64,000 nucleotides of DNA from Mycolicibacterium septicum DSM 44393 (lineage in GTDB: Bacteria > Actinomycetota > Actinomycetes > Mycobacteriales > Mycobacteriaceae). Every line of letters begins with the position of its first letter. Position 1 is the first letter of the stretch. The DNA lies in contig NZ_HG322953.1 in NCBI RefSeq assembly GCF_000455325.1, positions 748,612 through 812,611 on the forward strand, given 5' to 3'. Position numbers and translations under genes: made by a program. Below the pieces are notes generated by a model that worked only from the letters and a program-made list of their open reading frames with translations, did not search any database and was not told where the DNA came from. Positions 18,107 through 25,880 of this stretch are shown here, piece by piece.

Positions 18107-20796
18107 CCCAGGTCGTTCCACACGATCTTGGCGAGCTCGTCACGGTCGGCCACGCCGAGCTTGATGCAGGCCCGGTAGATGTGACCCTCCACGGTGCGGA
18201 CCGAGACGGTGAGCCGTTCGGCGATGTCGCGGTTCGACAACCCCTGGGCCACCAGCCCGGCCACCTCGCGTTCGCGCGCCGTCACGGGCAGGGGGCGGGC
18301 GGCCGATCGAATCGCCGGGGTGGCGGCACCGCCGCACTTCGACGCCAATTGCAGTGCGTGAGCGGCGGATTCGGTGCTGTTGCGGCGATGTCCGGCCTTG
18401 TCGTGCAGGGGCACCGCCTGGGCGGCCGAGTCGGCGGCAGACAGCAGCAGGCCGGCTTCCTCGAAGGCGGTGGCCACCTTGTCCAGTTCGACCGGGTCGG
18501 CGGCGGCCACGGCTGCGGCGTGCCGGGCGTACAGGGCGGGCAGTGGACCGTCCGTCCGTTCGACCAGGTCCTGCAGGCGACGGGTCACGCTGCGGTCGCC
18601 GAAGCGTGCCGCGCTGTGCAGGGCCTCGGCCTCGACCGCGAACTGGCCCGACGAGTGCGCCGCATCCGCGGCCGCCCTAGCCTGGTCGATGGCCGACCGG
18701 TGCCCGCCTTTGGCGGCGGCCAGCCAGGCCTTGGCGAGCATCCGAAGAGGCTCGTGCAGCGCCATGAACTCACCTGAGTGTTCCTTGGCGTCGTCAAGTA
18801 CCCGCTCTGCCTCGGCGGGGTTGCCCACCCCGGCGTAGGCGCGGGCCAGCAGCAACCGCCCTGGCAGCTGCCAGGGCAGGGAGCTCTCGGCGTTCAGTGC
18901 GGCCAGGGCCTGTTCGATCGCCAGGATGGCGTCACGGAAGCGGCCGCTGTGCGTGGCCGCCACGCCTTCCATGATCTTGGCGATGGCCCAGCCGGCGAAC
19001 TGGCCGGCCGAGGAGAACTCGGCGTACTCGGTGGCGCGCTGCTGGGCCAGATCCAACCGGCCGGTGTAGGCCAGAGCCAGCACCTCGCCGTAGAACACCA
19101 TGATCCGGACCATGCCGTCGGTGGTCTTGCGCTCGGTGCGGCACCGCGATGCGATCGGCAGGAAATCGTTGCCGCGACCGATCAACGGCATCGACAGGCC
19201 GGCCGCGAACGCCGCGAAATCCACGGCCTGCCGGGGCGCCTCAGGGTTTGCCAGCACCCGTTCGGCGATCTCCAGCCCCTCGGGGATCTTGTTCCGGTGA
19301 ACGGCCATGCCCGCACCGGTCGCATCGACGATCAGCTTCAGGATGGGATGGGTGACCCGCTCCCGCAGGAGAGCCAGCACCTGATCCGCGCGCCCCACAT
19401 CGCCCATGGACCAGAAGAGGTTGGACAGCCGGGGAATGCCCCACTGCACGAGCTCCATCTCGTTGAGGTCGGCAGGGGAGAACTGCTCGAGGATGGCGTC
19501 GGCCTGCACGGGGTGCCCCTGCCACAACAGCGCCCGGGACAGCAGTGCGGCTGCGCTCAGGCCACCGCCGTGGGCGAAGGCCGCACGGGCCAGTTTCTCG
19601 CCGAGCGGAAGGTTGGACAGGAACACCGCGTCCTTGGCGGCCGTGATCAGCAGCTCGATGTCGGTGCCCTGGTCGCTCTCGATGGCCAACTCGGCCAGCT
19701 TGATTCGGCTGGCGGGCGAGTCGAGGTTGCGTTCGTGCAGGATCTTGGCGATCCGGCCCCGCAACTTGCGGGCTGATGCGGTGCCGACCCGCCGGCGCAC
19801 CGCCTCGCCGAACAGTGGGTGGCTGAAACGAACGTTGATCTGACCGTCGTCGGCGACGATCCGGATCAGGCCGCGCATCTCGGCCGCATCCACCGCGTCC
19901 TCCCCGGCCAGTTCGGCCAGGGCATCGATGTCCAGAGGTTCGCACAGTGCCAGCAGTTTCAGGGCGTGCAGTACATCGTCACCGGCGTGCGCCAGCCGCT
20001 CGTCGAGCAGTTCGACCAGCCCGGACGGAATGACGGTGGGGCCGCGGAACTGCCACACCCCGTTGACCTTGGTCAGCGTGCCCGCGTCGACCGCGCCCTC
20101 GACCATGTTGCGCAGGAACAGCGGGTTGCCGCCCGAGGTCTCCCACATCACGTCGGCGCTGAGCCCTTCCAGGGTTCCGCCGAGCACGGTCTCGATGAGG
20201 GCGATGCTCTGCTGCTTGGTGAACGGGCTGAGTTCGAAGCGCTGGAGGTAGCCGTCCTTCCACAGCGAGGTGACGGCGTCGGGTACCGGCTCGCCGGTGC
20301 GTACCGTGGCCACCACATGGCCGGAGCGTTCCACGGCGATCTGGTGCAGCAGTGTCGCCGACAACTGGTCCAGCAGATGCGCATCGTCGATTCCGACGAT
20401 GGTGTCTCCATCGGCCACAAGGGATTCGCGTGCGGATCCGATGAGGGCGATCGGGTCTCGCGATCCCGACGACGACACCCAGTGGGCGAACGCGCCGAGC
20501 GGGATGCTCCGAGACGACTCGGTGCATGCCGTCCAGTGCACCTTGCGGCTCAAGGACGCGGTGACGGTGCGCGCCAACGTGGTCTTGCCGACTCCCGCGG
20601 CTCCGACGAGGACGACTCCGCAGCTGTCCGTCCCGCTGAGGGCGGCCCGAATGGCCTCGTGCTCGGCGGGCCGGTCCAAAAGCTGCCACTGACCAGGCAT
20701 GAATCCTGAGTCTAGGGGCACCGGGGCCGGATCGCTGCCGAACAGGGGGTCGGTGGGGCGGTGTTTGTCGGGGGTGGGGGCGAATGTTCTTCCCAT
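18100..20796 (-). CDS. LAL-type LuxR-family transcriptional regulator with AAA ATPase domain
   Basis: The 898-aa MalT/LAL-like regulator has a Walker A at VLVGAAGVGKTTLARTV (about residue 65), a Walker B in IVGIDDAHLLD (about 131), a long TPR-like alpha-helical middle and a C-terminal LuxR HTH (REREVAGLVAQGLSNRDIAE, then RTVEGHIYRACIKLGV). It could start at ATG 20796 or at an internal ATG near 20700 (MPGQWQLLDRPAE). It lies 24 bp downstream of the catalase-related gene on the same strand, so it may be cotranscribed with the haem-protein pair. Its ligand and targets are unknown. Confidence 0.92.
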   Translation of the reverse strand: MGRTFAPTPDKHRPTDPLFGSDPAPVPLDSGFMPGQWQLLDRPAEHEAIRAALSGTDSCGVVLVGAAGVGKTTLARTVTASLSRKVHWTACTESSRSIPLGAFAHWVSSSGSRDPIALIGSARESLVADGDTIVGIDDAHLLDQLSATLLHQIAVERSGHVVATVRTGEPVPDAVTSLWKDGYLQRFELSPFTKQQSIALIETVLGGTLEGLSADVMWETSGGNPLFLRNMVEGAVDAGTLTKVNGVWQFRGPTVIPSGLVELLDERLAHAGDDVLHALKLLALCEPLDIDALAELAGEDAVDAAEMRGLIRIVADDGQINVRFSHPLFGEAVRRRVGTASARKLRGRIAKILHERNLDSPASRIKLAELAIESDQGTDIELLITAAKDAVFLSNLPLGEKLARAAFAHGGGLSAAALLSRALLWQGHPVQADAILEQFSPADLNEMELVQWGIPRLSNLFWSMGDVGRADQVLALLRERVTHPILKLIVDATGAGMAVHRNKIPEGLEIAERVLANPEAPRQAVDFAAFAAGLSMPLIGRGNDFLPIASRCRTERKTTDGMVRIMVFYGEVLALAYTGRLDLAQQRATEYAEFSSAGQFAGWAIAKIMEGVAATHSGRFRDAILAIEQALAALNAESSLPWQLPGRLLLARAYAGVGNPAEAERVLDDAKEHSGEFMALHEPLRMLAKAWLAAAKGGHRSAIDQARAAADAAHSSGQFAVEAEALHSAARFGDRSVTRRLQDLVERTDGPLPALYARHAAAVAAADPVELDKVATAFEEAGLLLSAADSAAQAVPLHDKAGHRRNSTESAAHALQLASKCGGAATPAIRSAARPLPVTAREREVAGLVAQGLSNRDIAERLTVSVRTVEGHIYRACIKLGVADRDELAKIVWNDLGQ

Positions 20797-20820
20797 TGCA
20801 AGTATTTCCCGTTCGCTGGG

Positions 20821-21951
20821 TCAGTCCGGAAGTTCGGCGATATTGGACGGCTCGTGCCGGTCGATGCGATTCATCTTGTGCCGGAAGTCGCTCGATGCCT
20901 CGTACACCTTGAGCTTCAGCCGGTTGATGGATCCCAGAGGCCGGTGTGCCTCCAGGCCTCGCCATGAGTTGAAGGACAGCACGTCGTCGCCATAGGCGCG
21001 GCGCAGTGCGCTGTACGGGTTCTGCTTGGGGAACACCACCTTGGCCACCGGTAGGTATGGGGATGATTTCCAGGGCTTGGTGGCGTTCTCGATCGGCATC
21101 TCCTTCGCGTCGAGGCACAGTTGCACGCTGAATGTGTATTCCGCGGAGTGCTTTTCGAAGAACCCCATGATCAGATCGCGGTGCTCGTCCTGCCCGGGAT
21201 TTTTCGGAAGATTCTGGCCGACAAGCGCTTTCAGTTCGGGCGAGGTCGGTTCGTACTTGAAGCGGGCCACGTAGTCGCCGTACCGAATGGGGGCCGAGGA
21301 GAAGAAGGTCTCGCCCAGGATCGGGCGGTTGGGTGCGACGAACACGGCCAGATTGTCCGGTAGTTTGAGGCCGATCTTCTGCAGCCCGCCGAGCAGTTCG
21401 CTGCCGACCCACAGCGCACGGTCGGACAACCGGGCCAGCAGGGTTGCGCTCAGCATCCCCAGCTTGCGGTACGCGTGAGCGTCGGCGAACAGGAATTCCT
21501 CGTGGGTGACGAGCACGAAGTCCTGGGTGACGTTCTGTGCATCCTTCGGGTCCTTCATCGCGCGCTCGCCGTGCACGCCGATGGCTTTGATGCCGAGTCC
21601 GCGCACGCCGCGATTCCGGTCGCTGCGCAGTACCCCCGAGGTGGTCGAGATGCGGGCGATCACCGGGTAGCTGCGCGCTTCAGCGAACATTCCCTGGGCG
21701 AGTACCTCGGGCAGGTCCGGATTGACGATGAACTCGCCGCGCAGGATGGCATGGCTCTTGGCATGCGCGTCACGGAGGCCGTGTTTGAACTTCTTGTAGG
21801 CCCGTTCGTTGTTCTTGTGCAGTGCCTTCACGATCTTCTCGATGTCCTTGGCCTCGCCGGGCTTGGGTTGCTCGAGGTCGTCGCGGTAGCGAACCGGGTC
21901 GAGGCTCGAGACGATACGACGTACGTCGGCGGGGGCCATGGCTTCGGTCAT
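20821..21951 (-). CDS. Catalase-related haem protein
   Basis: This 376-aa catalase-superfamily protein is much shorter than true catalases (about 480 or more). The distal-side motif RDAHAKSHAILRGEF contains the candidate haem-pocket His, and YPVIARISTTSGVLRSD followed by RNRGVRGLGIKAIG matches the catalase core. The C-terminus HRPLGSINRLKLKVYEASSD is typical of y4iL-like mini-catalases; the usual RxxxY proximal Tyr motif is not obvious. ATG 21951 overlaps the peroxidase stop by 4 bp. Related proteins include coral allene oxide synthase and a mycobacterial mini-catalase, so a role in metabolising lipid hydroperoxides is plausible. True H2O2 dismutation is less likely. Confidence 0.82.
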   Translation of the reverse strand: MTEAMAPADVRRIVSSLDPVRYRDDLEQPKPGEAKDIEKIVKALHKNNERAYKKFKHGLRDAHAKSHAILRGEFIVNPDLPEVLAQGMFAEARSYPVIARISTTSGVLRSDRNRGVRGLGIKAIGVHGERAMKDPKDAQNVTQDFVLVTHEEFLFADAHAYRKLGMLSATLLARLSDRALWVGSELLGGLQKIGLKLPDNLAVFVAPNRPILGETFFSSAPIRYGDYVARFKYEPTSPELKALVGQNLPKNPGQDEHRDLIMGFFEKHSAEYTFSVQLCLDAKEMPIENATKPWKSSPYLPVAKVVFPKQNPYSALRRAYGDDVLSFNSWRGLEAHRPLGSINRLKLKVYEASSDFRHKMNRIDRHEPSNIAELPD

Positions 21952-23810
21952 GCGGATGCCTTTCTGGTGGGGGAGACGGGAGTCCACGGGGCGAACGGGT
22001 TGGTCACACCGGCCAGGGCCGGCGTCAGCTCGGGGAAGTGGCGCAACAACACCGAGCGCATGTCGTTGTCTCGGACCCACTTCATGCCGGCGACGGTGTA
22101 GGTCTCTTCACGGAAGTCGGTGGTGAAGAAGCGGTCGCTCTCCAGCCGGCGGGTGGCCATCAGGATGAAGACGCGGAATGCGGTGTCGCTGAAGCCGAAT
22201 CCGGGTGGTTTGGGCTCGGCGTACAGGCCGATCACCAGGTCTACGAGGTCGATGTCGTCGTCGTAGACCTCGCGCAGCTCGGCCGCCAGCGCGGTCTCAC
22301 CGGTCAGCTCCTCGAACGTCTTGACCCGCTTGAGCCGGAACAGCTCCCGGAACTCGTTGTAGCGCGGTACGCCGCGTTCCCGGCATCTGATCAGGTCGAT
22401 GGTGGCCAGATCCATCAGCGTGCCGTCGACGCGATGCATGTGCTGCAGGTGACGCGGGAAGTTGTGCAGCGACAACGCCCCGGGATGGGCTCGACCGAAG
22501 GAGTACAACAGGTCCGCCATGGGGCTTTCCGCCAGCCGGGCACGCACATTGAGCACCGACAGCTCGGGTAGCTCGTGCTGTGCGGTGACGCTGTCGTCGG
22601 CCAGCGAGCGGAACGTGAACTCGTCGGGGATCAGCGGGTGCATCCGGTACACCGCGACGAACTCCTCGGTCAACGAGTACGGCACACCGTGATGCGTGGT
22701 GGGCGAGCCGGGGATGCCGTGCAGCAGCGGGCTGGTGCTGACGAGTCCGAAGCTGCGCCGGAACCGGGGGCCCGACCGCTGGCCCAGCAGCCCGAACCAG
22801 TTGACACGCATGGCCGTCACCGTTGTCGGGTGCGCGATGATCGCCGGAGTCCAGTCGACGGTGTGGATCTTGGCCATCAATGCGGAATTGACCAGGCGTG
22901 CCTTGTCGTAGAGCTGCTGGCCGGTCAGATAGGGGTACGCCCGGGCCAGGTGCTCGCAGATGGCGTTGTGCTCACGCATGAACAGCGAGTGCAGCAGGGC
23001 CAGACCCACCCAGAAGTTTCCCGCGGTGCCGGTCAGGTCCGCGGTCGCCTCGACATCGGGTGGCGGCAGGCCCGACTCGTCGATTCGCAGCTTGCCGTGC
23101 TCGGGTGCGCGCAGGGCGCTGGCGAATGCCGGTGTGGTCCCGTAGATCTGGGAGGCGTCCCACCAGTGCGATTCCTGTGTGACGAAGGTGGGCGGCCCGG
23201 CCGGGCTGGGGTGGGGATCAGGTGGGGTGCGCTCGACCCGCATCGGCCGTTCGGGCCACGGATCGTCGTCGCGCAGCGGAACGACCCAGGGTTGGGTGGG
23301 GACCGAGCCGTGGGCGAACCAGTCGTGCACCTCGAACTGAATCCACGCCGCGGCCAGGAGATTGAGCGTCGTCGCGGGCTGGAAGCTGTCCCGGGTCAGC
23401 AGTGCGCGGCTGACCAGTCGCGGGTTGGGATCGAGCAGCCGCTGGGCGGATTCCGGATACGAGTGTTCGGGTGGGACGTTGCGGCCGAACCGGCACCCCA
23501 CCGCACCCATCCTGGGGTCACTCAGGTCGTTGTAGGAACCGTCCCGGGTGCGCGCACCCAGGTAATTGCCGATGTCGACGGGTCCGGTCGGCAGGATCGG
23601 GGCGGGTTCGGCGGCATACAGATTCGACGTACGCAGCTGGTGCCGCAGCCCGATCAGCACAGCAAGGCCGATGGCCTTGGGCAGCCGGGCCCAGCCCACC
23701 GACTGATCGACATACTGGGCGATCCGGGCCGCGAATGTGACGGACACAGATCGGGACCGGGACCAGGCAGCGGCGATGAACGCTGGAGCCTGTCTCGCCG
23801 TGGTCACCAT
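21948..23810 (-). CDS. Animal-type haem peroxidase, alpha-dioxygenase/COX-like
   Basis: This 620-aa protein of the animal haem peroxidase superfamily is close in length to plant fatty-acid alpha-dioxygenases. The distal haem His is in IQFEVHDWFAHG (His162). The motif EEFVAVYRMHPLIPDEF supplies a Tyr388-x-x-His391 pair, equal to the catalytic Tyr and proximal His of alpha-dioxygenases (Tyr386/His389) and cyclooxygenases (Tyr385/His388). Other blocks are LLHSLFMREHNAICEHL and LHNFPRHLQHMHRVDG. I chose ATG 23810 because GGAGGG/GAAGGA precede it; an upstream GTG at 23870 is in frame but lacks a ribosome site. Predicted activity is 2-hydroperoxidation of fatty acids, by inference. Confidence 0.85.
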   Translation of the reverse strand: MVTTARQAPAFIAAAWSRSRSVSVTFAARIAQYVDQSVGWARLPKAIGLAVLIGLRHQLRTSNLYAAEPAPILPTGPVDIGNYLGARTRDGSYNDLSDPRMGAVGCRFGRNVPPEHSYPESAQRLLDPNPRLVSRALLTRDSFQPATTLNLLAAAWIQFEVHDWFAHGSVPTQPWVVPLRDDDPWPERPMRVERTPPDPHPSPAGPPTFVTQESHWWDASQIYGTTPAFASALRAPEHGKLRIDESGLPPPDVEATADLTGTAGNFWVGLALLHSLFMREHNAICEHLARAYPYLTGQQLYDKARLVNSALMAKIHTVDWTPAIIAHPTTVTAMRVNWFGLLGQRSGPRFRRSFGLVSTSPLLHGIPGSPTTHHGVPYSLTEEFVAVYRMHPLIPDEFTFRSLADDSVTAQHELPELSVLNVRARLAESPMADLLYSFGRAHPGALSLHNFPRHLQHMHRVDGTLMDLATIDLIRCRERGVPRYNEFRELFRLKRVKTFEELTGETALAAELREVYDDDIDLVDLVIGLYAEPKPPGFGFSDTAFRVFILMATRRLESDRFFTTDFREETYTVAGMKWVRDNDMRSVLLRHFPELTPALAGVTNPFAPWTPVSPTRKASA

Positions 23811-23885
23811 TCCTTCGTTTCCCTCCGGCCGGAATGCGTTTCTGCCTCCCGGTACACGATTGTTATTCACGGAGGCGGAAATGAC

Positions 23886-23939
23886 ATGAGTAGTGGGCTA
23901 CTCGATCCGGCATTGCTGATCCGTGCGCGTTTCGAGTAG
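23886..23939 (+). CDS. Possible 17-codon leader peptide upstream of the subtilase
   Basis: ATG 23886 to TAG 23939 encodes MSSGLLDPALLIRARFE. GGAGG at 23871-23875 lies 10 bp upstream, a good ribosome site. It ends 72 bp before the subtilase ATG. It overlaps the GAGTAG dyad, so the reading frame could be incidental. There is no known homologue. Confidence 0.22.
   Translation: MSSGLLDPALLIRARFE
23888..23939. promoter_or_regulatory. Dyad operator candidate in the divergent peroxidase/subtilase region
   Basis: GAGTAG (23888-23893), TGGG, CTACTC (23898-23903) form a perfect 6-bp dyad, and a third half-site GAGTAG occurs at 23934-23939. CTACTCGA (23898-23905) also pairs perfectly with TCGAGTAG (23932-23939). 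The sites lie in the 200-bp gap between two divergent genes, where a shared operator would be expected. The binding protein is unknown. Confidence 0.4.
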
Positions 23940-24011
23940 TCGAATACGCGTGTACGTGCGGCCCGGCTGAGCGACGATCAATCGACGCAGGAAAACCTGG
24001 GGTGGCGGATC

Positions 24012-25865
24012 ATGCCGAGGAGCGCGGTGAGTTCAACTGGGGAAGTCTGGGCAGATCGGGTACTGGTTGCGTTGGGGGATCTGGGGAAGTCCCCGAAACC
24101 GGTGGACATGACGTTGTTGACCGAGACCGTCGCCGCCAAGTTCGCGTCGCAGTTCGACGAACGCGACCGGCAGTACGAGAACGACAACCCGTACTGGCAC
24201 AACCGTGTTCGGGATGCCGTCGCGTCGCTGCGCAGACGGAAGCTGGTCGCCCCGAAGGTGGCCAGGAGCGACGCGGTGCGGTTGACCGAGGCGGGCGGCG
24301 ACGCCGTCGCGGGTGCCCGGGACCGGACCGAGGCCCCGCCCACGCCGGCGGTGCGGAGCGCGGCTCCTTCACACGAGCCCACCCTGGCCCCGGAGGTCGG
24401 GACCACCGAACCGCCCAAGCGAGATCCGGTCCTGGCGGGTGTCGTCACACCGCCGCTGCGCACGGCGATGGCGGAGGAGAGCAACGACACTCCGATACCG
24501 ATCATGATCGAGCTCAACTTGACCTTCCAGCCGTCGGTGGCTGCCGCCATCGAACGGGTCGAGGGACTGTGGACACTGGTCCGTGCGGCGGGCACCCCGG
24601 TGCCGTTGGCCGATCAGTTCATGGCCGGAGATCTCACACCCGACCAGATCAAGTCGATCGTGTCCGCCGATGCCGTCCCGCAGGCCTGGCCGCAGCGCGC
24701 GATCTACCGGATCTGGCCGGATTTCGAGGTGCACCCGCAGATCGATGCCTCCTCGACCACCATCAAAGCCATCGCCGCTCAACGGTCGTTCGACAGCTTC
24801 GGCGAGGGAATCGTCTGGGCTGTGGTGGATTCCGGTATCGACGAGAAGCACGCGCACTTCGACGCCTACCAGAACCTGAGCGATCCGTCGGTGGCCGATC
24901 TGCACCACGACTTCACCGGAGGCAACGCCCCGCTGACCGACACCGACGGGCACGGCACCCACGTGGCCGGGATCATCGCCGGTGGTTTGGTGGACCGTAA
25001 GCCCGAGGACATCGTGGTGGTCGAGAAGCGGCTCAACGATCCCGAGTTCGGCGGGGATCCGATCACGGCGCCGCGCACGGTGCCGGACCCGTCGCGGCTG
25101 GCGGGGATGGCGCCGAAGGCCAAATTGGTGAGCCTCAAGGTGCTCGGGCCCGGCGACGAGGCATCCCGGGTGAGCCGAGTGATGCAGGCCCTGGCCTACG
25201 TCCGGAAGCTGAACGCCGGCAGTGAGCGGGTGCCCCGGATACACGGCGTGAACCTCAGCCTCGGCTACGAATTCGACGCCGAGTGGTATGCCTGCGGGCA
25301 GAGCCCGATGTGCATCGAGGTCGACAAGACCGTGCGCTCGGGGGTGGTGGTGGTCGTGGCCGCGGGTAATTCCGGCTACGTGTCGCTGAATACGGCGTTC
25401 AGCAAGGACTCGGTGAAATTCACCGCCGACATGACGATCAACGACCCGGGCAATACCGAGAGCGCGATCACCGTCGGTTCCACACACCGGAGTTCGCCGC
25501 ACACCTTCGGCGTCTCGTACTTCTCGTCGCGCGGTCCGACCGGGGACGGGCGGCGCAAGCCCGACCTGGTCGCACCCGGTGAACGCATCACGTCGGCGGC
25601 GGCAGGCAGCCGCCGGGACAAGGTCACCAATCAGATCACGTTGGCCGACGACGTCCCGGTGTACGTCGAGGAAAGCGGTACCAGCATGGCCGCGCCGCAC
25701 GTGTCCGGCGCGATCGCGGCGTTCCTGTCGGTACAGCGCGAGTTCGTCAGTGAACCCGAGGCCATCAAACGCATCTTCGTCGAATCGGCGACCTCGCTGA
25801 ACCGGGACCCGGCATTCCAGGGCAGCGGTCTGCTGGATCTCATGCGTGCTCTGCAATCCGTCTGA
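24012..25865 (+). CDS. S8 (subtilisin-like) serine peptidase with winged-helix-like N-terminus
   Basis: The 617-aa protein has a clear subtilase domain from about residue 260. The catalytic Asp is in AVVDSGID (about 273), His in DGHGTHVAGIIAGG (about 315), the oxyanion Asn in VAAGNSG (about 451) and Ser in SGTSMAAPHVSGAIA (about 557). There is no signal peptide, TM helix or obvious propeptide. Residues 10-95, with NPYWHNRVRDAVASLRRRKL followed by RLTEAG, resemble the Mrr-type winged-helix N-terminal domain, and a Pro-rich linker follows. It is probably cytoplasmic. An alpha/beta hydrolase follows 15 bp later, suggesting a two-gene unit. The substrate is unknown. Confidence 0.88.
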   Translation: MPRSAVSSTGEVWADRVLVALGDLGKSPKPVDMTLLTETVAAKFASQFDERDRQYENDNPYWHNRVRDAVASLRRRKLVAPKVARSDAVRLTEAGGDAVAGARDRTEAPPTPAVRSAAPSHEPTLAPEVGTTEPPKRDPVLAGVVTPPLRTAMAEESNDTPIPIMIELNLTFQPSVAAAIERVEGLWTLVRAAGTPVPLADQFMAGDLTPDQIKSIVSADAVPQAWPQRAIYRIWPDFEVHPQIDASSTTIKAIAAQRSFDSFGEGIVWAVVDSGIDEKHAHFDAYQNLSDPSVADLHHDFTGGNAPLTDTDGHGTHVAGIIAGGLVDRKPEDIVVVEKRLNDPEFGGDPITAPRTVPDPSRLAGMAPKAKLVSLKVLGPGDEASRVSRVMQALAYVRKLNAGSERVPRIHGVNLSLGYEFDAEWYACGQSPMCIEVDKTVRSGVVVVVAAGNSGYVSLNTAFSKDSVKFTADMTINDPGNTESAITVGSTHRSSPHTFGVSYFSSRGPTGDGRRKPDLVAPGERITSAAAGSRRDKVTNQITLADDVPVYVEESGTSMAAPHVSGAIAAFLSVQREFVSEPEAIKRIFVESATSLNRDPAFQGSGLLDLMRALQSV

Positions 25866-25880
25866 CCTGAAAGGAATCCG

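Noticed and set aside
20821..21951. True catalase
   Set aside because: It is more than 100 residues shorter than monofunctional catalases and the canonical RxxxY proximal Tyr motif is not evident; catalase-related haem protein is safer.
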